From Saccoglossus kowalevskii (taxonomy: Eukaryota > Hemichordata > Enteropneusta > Harrimaniidae), in the NCBI RefSeq assembly GCF_000003605.2, contig NW_003122912.1:154029-218028 (forward strand): a stretch of DNA of 64,000 bases, given 5' to 3'. Shown here piece after piece: positions 36,032 through 48,000 of the stretch (the first letter of the stretch is position 1; every line of letters begins with the position of its first letter). The notes beneath the pieces were generated by a model. That model was not told the DNA's origin, did not search any database, and was given only the letters and a program-made list of their open reading frames with translations. The translations under genes were made by a program, and so were the position numbers.

Positions 36032-37588
36032 AGAATGCACGAAGGCAGTACGGCGATTGTGTCGACCGACACAAATCAATAGTTTTTGCCTTAATAAAAA
36101 AATAACACCGAAATTTGTTTTACTTAAAATATAAAAAAAAAAGGAAAACGTTCGAATGTGGTGTCATTAATCTGGAACATCTTCAATGTCGATGGTGTAG
36201 CTTAATCTATTTACAGGGCAATTCGAACGCTGGTACGACTGTAAATACGATTTTTTTTACGCAACGTTAATTTGTATTGTTTTCTGTTTTAGATCTATAA
36301 TGATACAAAAAATAAAGTAGATAGTTATTTTGGAATTTGTTAATACAAAATATTCCCCAGCGACGGACACATGTAATCCCCAAAACAAGCCTGTCAATTT
36401 CATACAATGAATTATGTTATGGTAGAAGTCTAGTCACGAAAACACACGGAATTTAGTAATTTTTCAATAAATTGTACTCCGTCAATATAAGGATAATGAA
36501 TTGAACACACTGGGTTCAGAAGTCTATTTTTTGATAAATTGATAGTTTTAGTGAATGGCTTTAATTTTGTCTTTATTAACACCATTTCATTATCAATTCG
36601 TACGGTGGAGATATTATGCCATGTCTCAAATTGTAGTCTAATGACATAGGGAGAAAAATATTTATGTAATATATATGTATTTCTAATCATTATTTCATTC
36701 ATTTCATTATTAAACATCTTGGTTTTAAATTGTCAATAAATACAATTTTGCTTTAACGTTGTGTTCTATAGAATAGTTTTTTTTTTAATTAACCTTTGGC
36801 AAGAATTCTCAAGTTATGGTACTGCAACGCACGAACAAATGTTACTCTATGTTACAATGGAACTACATGTCAATGAATGTAAAAATATTGACCACTTAAT
36901 AAAACAAGATTATTGACTGGTATTTGTCGGCAATATTACAATATTCACATTCAGTATTGTGCAAAACAAACGTGCACACGTATGAAACTATTGCCATTAC
37001 TTTTTATTTCCAAATGAAAGTAAAATGAACGAATTTTATTTTATGGAAGTAAATGTCGGAGTATATGTACAATGGTATGTCATTACAAATGGTATGCTAA
37101 AGAAACATAAATAAACATAATCACTTTATTGTCAACATCCGAGGGCATGATTTATATATATATATATTCTTAGGTAAACATAAATACCACACACAATTCA
37201 TTTGGTAAAAAACATGACATCAGCAATCATTACAGAATTCTTGAGTACAGACAGAATATAATTACAAAATATATTGTAAAGCTATTACGTCAGCAAATTA
37301 TTCGTCTGGATTTCTGTGTTTGTCGATATGTGCTTCCTATGACGTGTGATAGTGTGGCAGTACACTTTTGATTACTGTGCACTTATTCTGCTTCCACTGA
37401 CCCTACGACATTATAGAAGTACTGTTAAATATTTTGTTATATATTGGGGTAAAATAATTTTCCTGTCAAATGTAGATATAGACATTCCCCTTTACTTGCT
37501 TAATTTATATGAAACGGTTCCCTATTTAGTAACACTAGAGGGGGCTGTATTATTTCAGTCTCGTCATTCGCGTTATTGGTATATAGTA

Positions 37589-37590
<2 letters not shown>

Positions 37591-37631
<41 letters not shown>
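37591..37631. repeat. (TA)n microsatellite
   Basis: About 20 uninterrupted TA units. Confidence 0.95.
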
Positions 37632-37636
<5 letters not shown>

Positions 37637-39640
37637 CTGAAGACGAGCACATTCGCGCAACAAAGACTTTCACAGAGTAACATTTCATTAATGTTCTGGT
37701 ATCTGTCACAGCTTGTCGATAGATCGCAAGTTCATAGTTCAGAAAATTGTTCGTAAGTAAGCTTTGACTCTTATATTATTACGTTGAGAGGCTGAAAATC
37801 AGCGAAGGTAATGCCTATGTGCAAATCTGGCCCTAAAACTAATGTAAATGCTGACCTAGCGATTACTGTTTTACTAATTGTTTTCAAGATAATGGAACGA
37901 GTGGTCCATATGCAGTTATGTGGCACCAGTGACCTGACTATGCTTTCTTGACGTGAGGGCGCTTTAAAATGATATAAATCATTTCTTTCAACCTTACAAG
38001 CGTAGTAACGATTAATAAGTCAATGTCAGAACCCACTCAGATTAGGACCAACGGTTTTCACTATATTAGACACTTGTTGTTTTACTACATGCAAAATGCC
38101 ATACAATAACCTGAAATCAAAACGTTTGCTGAGGACAAAAATTTGAATATTCTTTCAACATATTTTAAATGTAATAAAAGCTTGATTTGGTAAAGACACA
38201 GCCTGTGTTATTCGACACTATACAAAGTTTGGCAAACTTGGCAAAACTCAACATACAAGTTTAGAGAAAAAAATATATGACAGATAGATTGTTACAAATA
38301 AATGTGTATCAGTGTCAGCATTTTGATTAAAGTATAAGTCAATTATAATTATGCTAATACAACTTTATGGCGCAACAGTCCACTAACCTTCGATAGCGGA
38401 AGGTATTCTTTCAGTGTCTTTTGTCGACATTTACTAGGTTAACACACTCTTTTTGTTCCAAACAGTCTGCGTTTACTAGTTTGTTTTGCTCTCAGCATTG
38501 CCTGATTACTAGGAAAGTATTTTCCCTTCGTAAAAACTTGCCCCCTTTACTAATTTCTTTGTTCCAAGGAATGACCGTTTACTGAGAAAGAAGTACGTGA
38601 AGTCCAGTACGTGGCTGTTTTCACTCGACCTAATTACAAGCACAATTGCCCCTTTCTCAATTTAAAAAAAAGTCAGTCACATGATTTCTTTCTGAATGCA
38701 GTAGCACACATGGTAAAGAGGTCGTTCGCGCATAATACCGGAGGTAACATTTAACACTGCTCAAATCAATTGATTTTATTTTCTCTCTATGCCCACGAAA
38801 TACTATCAACATTATAATCCTTTCGTCGAGCGGAACTAATCATATTACCGATTGTCCATAAATTTAATTGTAATTTTATCGAGTTTTTTGAAACCGCAAA
38901 TCTGATTGATTTTATATATGGTATATGCATAGACCTCTCTTTGATTTGTTCATTTCGTGATGACACATTTAATTCTCTAATTTTGATTAATATTTTTGTA
39001 ATGTTTATAAAATGTGATATTTTCGTCTTAAAAGCAGCTCATACAATTGCTCTATATGTGTATGTCTAGGTACTTCGTGTGGACTCGTTTAATATTTGCT
39101 CAGATTGCTTGTGAAATGTGCATTGCTAACTGCGGGGCTAAATTAGGCAAAAGGCTGCTTGTTAAAAATAGTGTTAATTAATTGACCTACACGATAGTCA
39201 CTGAAGACGGGATTCTGTTAAAATTCCATTTCGTTCATTACACAATCAAACAAACACGGTGTATTGCTTCAGAAATATTTTAATTTGTATTCCATCACCA
39301 AATCTACAATACGTTTTTTTAGCTAGCTTAGTTACAACATGAAATAAATGAATATAAAACAAGATTTTCACGGACATGACACTGCCATGCCCAGGTCATC
39401 CGCAAACACGAAACCGAAGTCAATCAGACGAACTGAAAATATATAACGTGACCAAAATTAAATAAATCAAAGTGAACAATGTGTAAGTACATATCTGTGG
39501 ATTAGGATCTTTCCACATTTCATAAAAGAACAAATATTTAGAATTAAAATATCGATAATCGGGAAAAAAATCATCAAAGTGGTGTCGGTGTCGTTCCTTT
39601 CGTCTTACGGGTTCATTAGTTTGTTTCATCTTCACTGAGT

Positions 39641-42020
39641 TTATTCATTGCATCTAAAGAAAATAAGACACAATAACGCAATTATTATCTAATTATGCAG
39701 AAAATACAATGATCAGGCTATGTATTTGACAATGATATAAAATGTTCTATTACAATTCTTCTACGGACTTTTTACACGAACTAGTAGATAGTGTATTACC
39801 TCTCGCCGGATGTCTTCCTAAAAGGTCCGTGAGTTATAAATGAATCGTTTGGTAGATCAGAGTATTCTTCTCTTTTACGTCCTTTGTCGACGCATCCCTA
39901 AAATCAAGTCACGTAATATGTTGAATGACAGCAATGTGCAGGCAATGCATACTTTGTTTTGTTACACACAATATACAACATACGATTTTAGGATTAGTTT
40001 GGGCACACGTACCTGATCACAGCGTGTTCCAACCTCTGCTTTCTTGCAAATCACAACCGCACAATGGATATACAGATCAACTTGCTCATCATCAGGAATG
40101 TCAACATAAACGTTGACAACATCATATGCATCCCAAATAAAACGTTTGGTACGATCGTCGGCTGAAGGTTCTTCCATCACTGTTTCATCAAGGCATCTAT
40201 GATCATAATAACATAATTTAGTAATGTTATTTAATAAAATTCTGCTATTGTATTAGTCGAGTAATTCGCTAGATAAACTGGATAATGCACACATTAAATC
40301 ATAAATATTTCACCCGTTAGTAATCATTGGATATCTGTCGTCCGAAGAATGTGGATTGTCACTCTGAGATGCAAAGCAGTCCACTACGAATAATTCCAAA
40401 CTGTCATCTCCACTATGAGTTGATATACCAAAGTATATCAGGACGCCATCGCACACTTCAACAGGGAAATCCACATTAGGATCCATTATAGCTGTGAACG
40501 ATGCATCTTTATACAAGGTAGCCGTGACGTTGAATTGCCCAAAACCTTTCAGTTGTATTAACACGGAGCTTTTAAAACAAAGTACAAATTAATTAATTGT
40601 GCAATATCTATATGATAGAATAAAATAGCCTTTAAAACATTTAATTTTGATTTCGGCTGCTATGACCCACCTGTATGTACGTCATCTATGACAACATGCA
40701 ATTATGTGATGAACGCGATTTAGTGGATTGACACAAGCATATTCGACAATGTGAAAATCCTACCACAAGTAGGATATCTTTTAAAGCTCAAATTGTCGCT
40801 CTTAATAATAAAAATCAAACGTAGTAGTAGTAAAACGTAGTATATAATACAGGATATACTGTCGTTCTACTCTCTTATCAAATTACAATTTGCTTGTTTA
40901 GTGTATTTCATTTGAGGTAGATTATACAAGTCCAAGATTGTCCGAAAGTACCGCGAATATCGCTCAATAAGAATTACATAATAGTAAGCTTTATTGTGGA
41001 AAGCATACCAAGGATTAGCTTCAATATATATAGGTGCAATAATATATTCAGTTCCATAGCAACACAGTAGCTCTATGATTTTAGTTCCTCTTTCCGTATA
41101 GACCATGTTTATGTATTCTATTGACTTGTCTTTTGGTTTCTCCTGTGAAACAACAAAGCAGAACTTATGGTAATTGTGACGCCCTATGCTAAATGTTTCC
41201 TGTACAACTGAGTATATAAAATGTATTTATTAGTCTCCAATCTTATGTACAAATAATTGAATACATATAAATAACTGACGTTCATGTTAAGAAAGTATGA
41301 GAAATACAAACTTCGTAGTATTCACAATATTTTAAAACACTCACGTTTCTGAAAAGCACAACGCAACTACAATGCTAGGTTTGTCTGTAACAATGTGTGT
41401 GTGTGAAATAGAATGTAGAATTTTAGACACAACATAGCAAAATGTAAAACCAGCTTTCAATACAGTACAATTTTTATTTATTTATATTTTGTTTTCTGTA
41501 TATATAAATATACAGTTTCATATACAACTTCTTTACCTAACCATGCCTCTCCCAGTCCGTACAAAAATATATACGTTTTTCTTCAAAACAGACTATGATT
41601 TTTTTTTGTAGTAGTTGTTCAGAAGTATGGAAACTCATTCATTCATCTACTACTACTAAAATGACCTATGTCATCAATATACAATTCAATAGTTTTCACA
41701 ATTATTCTTTCTATCTATCATGCATGTATTATGTATTTACAAATAATAAATTAGCACTACCACCGAAGTTAAACGTATCAAGTTTTTTTATGTAACAAAA
41801 TACAGTTTACTTACTATAGAGATAGTACCACAATCAAAAAGGAATGTTTCAAACAAAAATGCATCTTCGCCATCATGAATAACATCTATACCAGTACACG
41901 CTGGATCATTCAGATGAAAGTAAGACGCATTTGCACCGGAATGATGAAGGAGCTCCAAAATATAACTCTTGCTAACAACTGCACTCATTTTGGTTTCACT
42001 GCATATTATGCCATCTGACT
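39641..42020 (-). CDS. ZP (zona pellucida) module and C-terminus
   Basis: Six exons. [25 protein letters not shown] and ELLCCYG provide its four conserved cysteines. [17 protein letters not shown], a central [19 protein letters not shown], then the classic NGCLDET split by an intron, [12 protein letters not shown], and [14 protein letters not shown] (about 39876) directly after the last cysteine marks the expected furin-type cleavage site. The terminal mini-exon (39641-39653) gives RCNE and a stop, so no membrane anchor follows in this model; an alternative acceptor near 39604 would give a hydrophobic end (see findings). ZP modules mediate polymerisation after release of the C-terminal propeptide. 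Confidence 0.88.
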
Positions 42021-45000
42021 CTGAAATAGTGATTAGTGTGATTGTTTTATTCTATAACATAACCATTCACACACAACACAATATCAACATAGACTTACAT
42101 TCATAACGTATTTTTATCTAAAATTCATTCTAACATTACAATAACACATCATGTTTTACTAATCCTGTTAACAGATAAAAACGCACCTTCTTCACAGTGT
42201 TTTCCGTGATGTCCTTCTTGGCACTGGCAGTGATAACCCTCAGAACTATCATTGACACAGAGTCCATCGTTCTGACATGGATTGGGTTGACATGAATCTG
42301 GGATCAATTAATAGAAACCTTGTTGAAAACGGTATTTATGTGTTATGCAGTCATTCGTGTAGCAATTATACGTTACGTTTCACCAGCAACAAATACCCCC
42401 GCCTCCCCAATTAATCACATCACGTTATATGTTAATTAAAGGGCGGTAGTCGTTGCGCCACGCAAGCGCGAGAAATATGGGTCTCATATAAACAAAGATG
42501 GCGACTTTGACTGTTGCGCAGATCAACGAGTACATATTGACACCTTTCAAAGCTATAACTAGGTTATATTTGGGTGATTGGGAGGTAGTCGAGCCCAAGT
42601 TAAACCTCATACTTGTGATTTCTTTTTGAAGAGTTCTTTGGATTATGGGAAAAATCAAAGTTTATCAACACAAATGTCGCACATGGTCAGCGCGACGACT
42701 ATCGCGCTTTAAATTATACGTCGGCCTTTTTGTGGAAAGAATCAAAAGAATCAATGCATCTGTCGGATCATCTGTCCGTGGAAGACGGCTTCTCAAATAC
42801 TGCTTAACGTTTTAACTTGCTTCGGGAGTTCAGATGGGGCTTTGTTCGGTAATGAAAACCACCAAAAATTTGGTCTTAGACTTGCATAGTATCTATCTAT
42901 TGTATGTTTGTTGGTGTTTGTTTTCAATAATATAAAACTTTGGGAATGTATAACTGGCAAAAGCTTCCCGACATCGCGACCAGAAGAGTACCCATCCACG
43001 ACCTCTTCCTGGTATTTTAAAGCGATGTATAGTCCAGTATCCTAGTAGTCTTCCAATGCCATCATGAAAATCTCAAAAAATAAAGGGAAATCCAAACGCG
43101 CGAAATTGCAGTTTTGGTGCTGTTTCTAATAAACTGTCAAATCAAACTCAAATGTTGTCCTTAACGCTGATTGATGGGATTATAATGACCTTCTCAATCA
43201 TTGCATGACGCATTGAAATCAGACCGGTAACAATCATCACCGATGTCGCGAGTGGGCGTCTGCAAGATTCACATGTATCTTGTGTTTTTTTAGCGATATT
43301 CCGGCTTTTGCCATTCACACAGTCCCATATTTTATTGAAAAAAACACCTAATAATAAAGAGACTGTATGCAAGTTTATCTTTTTTTATTTACTGTTTTTC
43401 TTTGACACAGATTTTGATATGTTGTTGCAGATGCCTAGTGGGGACCACTATGAGATTTGTTTACTACGTTTTTTTTCATAAAACCATGCATCAAGTTCCT
43501 TTTATATTTTATAAGTAGGTACCTTTGGTGGATATCTATCAGAGAACAGTAATTATGTGATGATACTTTCAATTCTCTAATTACATAATGGTGCATGTTC
43601 TATATCTAATAATGATAAATGTCACCTGTACAGTTCTCTTCATCACTACCATCCCAGCAATTATAATAACCATCACAAATTTGGAAGGCGGGAATACATT
43701 GTCTATGGTGGTGGTAATAGTGATAGTAGTAGTAATAGTAGTGATAATAATACTCGTACTTTGTACAGTTGAATTCACAAGCTGAAAATGCAAAATGACA
43801 TGTCATAAATAAATAGATGGTGACGTAGGGTTGAAACAGATATGTCCTGTTTATGTTGTCTTAAAGTCCTCTACTTGAAGGCATATTTAACAACCATAAA
43901 ATGCACAATTTATAGATGATGTGGTTGAGGATATAGAATAGATTCGTTTATTATCGCATGTTAAATCACCTTCTGTGTTTGTTGTGTGTGATAGAGCGTA
44001 TTCGACAATAAAAGGATATTTACCTGCTCTGTGTTATCGATAGTGTATTTTTAATGTACATTAACGAATATTCATGCTGTACTGAATTATATTGAGATCA
44101 TATTCCAGGCACAAGACCAGCTAAACTAATGTATTATACTTGAACACCTAATAATTGTTCTTTCTATGATGGAGAGTTTTTTTTTTTTTTTTGACATTTT
44201 ATAATTTACAAAAAGAGTGTATATTGTGTTGAAAATATCAATCTCAGGTTCTTTATCAAGTTCTGTTTGCTGTCCTCAATTAATCTTTATTTTGATACAT
44301 AGGCGCATCTTTTTATATTCTAGTATTGTTACTTGCATCGTTATTCCCTAGTTTATATTTTATTAGGCAGTACCCTTGGGGTTCAAATATCATAATATGT
44401 TCCAATATACTGTCAATGCTTTGACATTTTTATTTAAAATAACAGCCCCATACATCGCTGTGTATATCTTTGTGCGAACACATTTGCACTATTGTCAATA
44501 ATGTCTATATGAAGCAAGAAATATCTGAAGATAACTGTAATGGCCCGAATTTATAATCAGTTATATTGGTTATGTTTATCTGTGTTACCAAATCTAGATG
44601 TACAAACACAAAAGTGAACATTTATTAAACTCACGACAGTTCAGTTCATCACTGGCATCTCCACAGTCACTATGGCCATTGCATACCATATATTTTGGGA
44701 TGACTCTTCCATTATTGCATTGAGAATGCAATGCAGAATCGTATCCTATGTGATAATATAATATTTCCCGTATATTACTTTCAAATATATAAAGATCTGG
44801 CGGCGTGGCAATACACATGTAATATACAGTAAAGCTATCATCTTGTATACATACCACAGTTTTCATCGCTCCAATCACCACAAGCATCATATCCGTCACA
44901 CAAATTATAATCTTCAATACAGCGACCATTATTACACAAGAAGGACCCTTTTCGGCAACCAACTACAACGATGAATGTAATTCTATTATTACAAATTATT

Positions 45001-48000
45001 ATTAACAAATGAAAAGAAGACAAAAACAACATATTACAGATTTACTATTTGATCAGTTTAATGGAAAATTATATATATGCTATCGACGAATGGCTACAGT
45101 TCCTTTAACTTAAGTAACTTTTTCAGGTTTAGTTGTCTCATAAAATTATAAAGTAGACAAATTGTTTTACCACAATTGATTTCGTCGGAATCGTCCCAAC
45201 ATTGACTGTATCCATCGCATTGTAACTCGGCTGCTATACACCGTCCATTTTTGCATTTGAAACTTGTCTCATCATTGCAATCTGATAAATATATATGATG
45301 TAGGATATATACAGAAACCATTTGATTATAAATAATGATAATTTAAGGGTAGCATGTGCAGAGCAGGATTTGCTTATATCTTAGACTTTTGTACAAAAAA
45401 CAAATTAGGCTTAAGAATGAGGTACCTTGCTCTGAATAACACAGCATAGCATTCCCTACATTCATCAGCGTACCAAAATATTTTAACGACTATTTTATAT
45501 ATTAGCGTAATTATCGTCGACTCTCAGGACACACTCGTCGTCAGCAGACTATATCACCATCCATGTGTTTGAGTGATAAATTTTCCTTGCTGTGGGACTA
45601 CATGTCTGAGTTCCAGATGTATTGACGCATAGATTTATAATTTTCGTTAGTTAGTTAGTTAAATATTCAGATGTGATAGGTAATACAATCACGTAAAGTT
45701 ATTTTGCTGTTGATGATCTCTGAACAAAATCAACATTTTCTGCAAAACATTTCACAATGAAATTGCTTTACGGTGAATGATTACTATTTTACTATTTTTT
45801 AAGCATACCCCGTGCAGAAAGAAATGCCATAGGTAGTCCAGACGCTGAGCAACAAATGCAACAGGGTCTGATGCAGCAAACGATGCAATTCGTGATTTAG
45901 GTCCATGGCTAATGTTGCTGCAAATTATATCAGACTGTCGCAGTAATAAAACTGTCATACAATACCTTATTATGACTGCTTTTCTAACCATCAGCGCGAA
46001 ACGGATACGACTCGGATGGCGATGCACGACGTATTATCCTACAATTGTTGAAATACTCACCACAGCCAGATTCATCACTTAAGTCACCACAGTGATTGTA
46101 ATTGTCACAAAGGTCATGCCTATATACGCACCGTCCATTTTCGCATTGAAACTCATAATGGCTATTGCATTCTGTAATAAGAAATGGTTTTATACGTAAA
46201 GGGCCATGTATTTTTCAATACGTTGTAGCTCTGACTACGATGTGACTATATTAATTTGTGCTGCACGTACCTGTATTATTACATTCTTTCTCGTCACTGT
46301 AATCACCACAATCATTATCATAATAATCACAAACTTTATAATGCGGAATACACATGCCATTATCACATAGAAAATAACCATCAGAACAATCTATCAGACA
46401 AAAAAAGAAGATGAAATTAAGATCGATTCTCATTTGTCACACAATAGTGTAATTATTAGTTGTTAATTTAAAATACAAACTAACTCCATGATAGTAATAA
46501 TAACTAACCAGATAAATAAATAGATTGAGCACTATCAATGTATTACCTCCGCAATTTACTTCGTCACTTTGGTCCCCACAATGATCGTAACCATCACACA
46601 CTGCTTCAATAGAAGTACATCTCTTGTTATTACACGTGAAGTGATTTGTATTTGAACATTCTGTAATATAAACATACACTTTTCAGCTGTAACATTGTAT
46701 TATGTTATAATCGAAACAAGATTTCATATATTCGTGTTAAACTGCTCTTAATTTAAATGATACTTACTACAACCAATTTCGTCTGACCAATCGCCACAAT
46801 TATTATAACCGTCACACAATTGGTCACGATTTATACACAGTCCATTGTCGCAATGGAAACTATATTCCCAACAATCTGTAATATGATAACACAATTACTT
46901 ATCATGAGTAAATATAGAAATCAGAAAGGCTTAGAATTATGTAACACTCGGCGGAGAACAACCAATTCACCACATCCCAAATGACGTGGGGTTATTAACT
47001 GCGCTTTATAAATTGTTCAATCTATGTTTGGATGTGTGTCAAGCTACGACCGACACCTACTGATAATGAGTCCTATCTAAATCAGGTTTTCTTAGTATAA
47101 CAGTTGATTAACATACGTGGATGATCTGTTATAATAATTATAACGTACGTATATATGTTATGTTATATATATATGTGTTATGTTATAAATGTAAATATTT
47201 AAACAATATTATCTTACTAGTGCAATTGATTTCATCCGAAATGTCCGGGTGCCCACAGTCTAAATAACCATTACATACATCCCATTCCTCAATACAAACA
47301 CCATTGTCACATAGAAACATATAGTCACTATTGCAAGCTAAACAAAAACAAATATTTGTGTTGCCACGATTATGTTGTCAATATTGATATTAGTTGAAAA
47401 CAGCTGTGTGAAAATAACAGTTGTTGTACTCACTGCAATTCATTTCATCACTCTTGTCGTCACAGTAAGCCCATCCATCACATTTTGAATCGTACCACCC
47501 CGTACACATACCATTAGCACATCGGAACCCATCGCAATATTCATATGCTAAAATTGAGAATGTCAATAAGAAAACAGAATGGTAAATGAATGCATGAATA
47601 AAGTTTGAACACAATATATTCATTTTATATTGTATATAGAAATATGGGATAAGGACGGGAGATTAATATGCTTTTTTGGACAAAAAAACAATAATTCACT
47701 GACTACATATCAAGGAAACAATATCGAAATACACTTACTGCAATTGTTTTTTTCGCCTTCATCCCCCCAATCACCACAGTCATTATCACCATCACACAAT
47801 TGCCAATCATAAATGCAAACTCCATTACTACATAATACTTCGTTGGTGTCGTTACATGCTAGGAGTAAAAATGTTAGTGTTTAAATTGGTGATATATTTG
47901 GACGAGAAAACCCACCACAACGTTATTTTCAAAGTACACCCACACTTCACTGTCGGTAAATTTAAAATGTGTGAAGTACGCACAGAAAATAACCTCGAAA

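Larger units (their letters stand above)
34070..39600. other. Gene-free stretch with microsatellites
   Basis: Nothing with recognisable coding content on either strand. It contains (TTA)n at 35968-36031 and (TA)n at about 37591-37631. Immediately right of the (TTA)n, 36031-36070 resembles the hairpin loop segment of the element at 13600-13640, a third trace of that repeat. Confidence 0.5.

Noticed and set aside
35787-36105. Frames with poly-Leu and poly-Tyr ends
   Set aside because: Created by the (TTA)n microsatellite.
37346-37709. Frames with alternating Ile-Tyr ends on both strands
   Set aside because: Created by the (TA)n microsatellite.
43588-43785. Plus-strand hydrophobic Val/Ile-rich frame
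   Set aside because: Antisense of LDLa module 19 and its Tyr/His-coding triplets.
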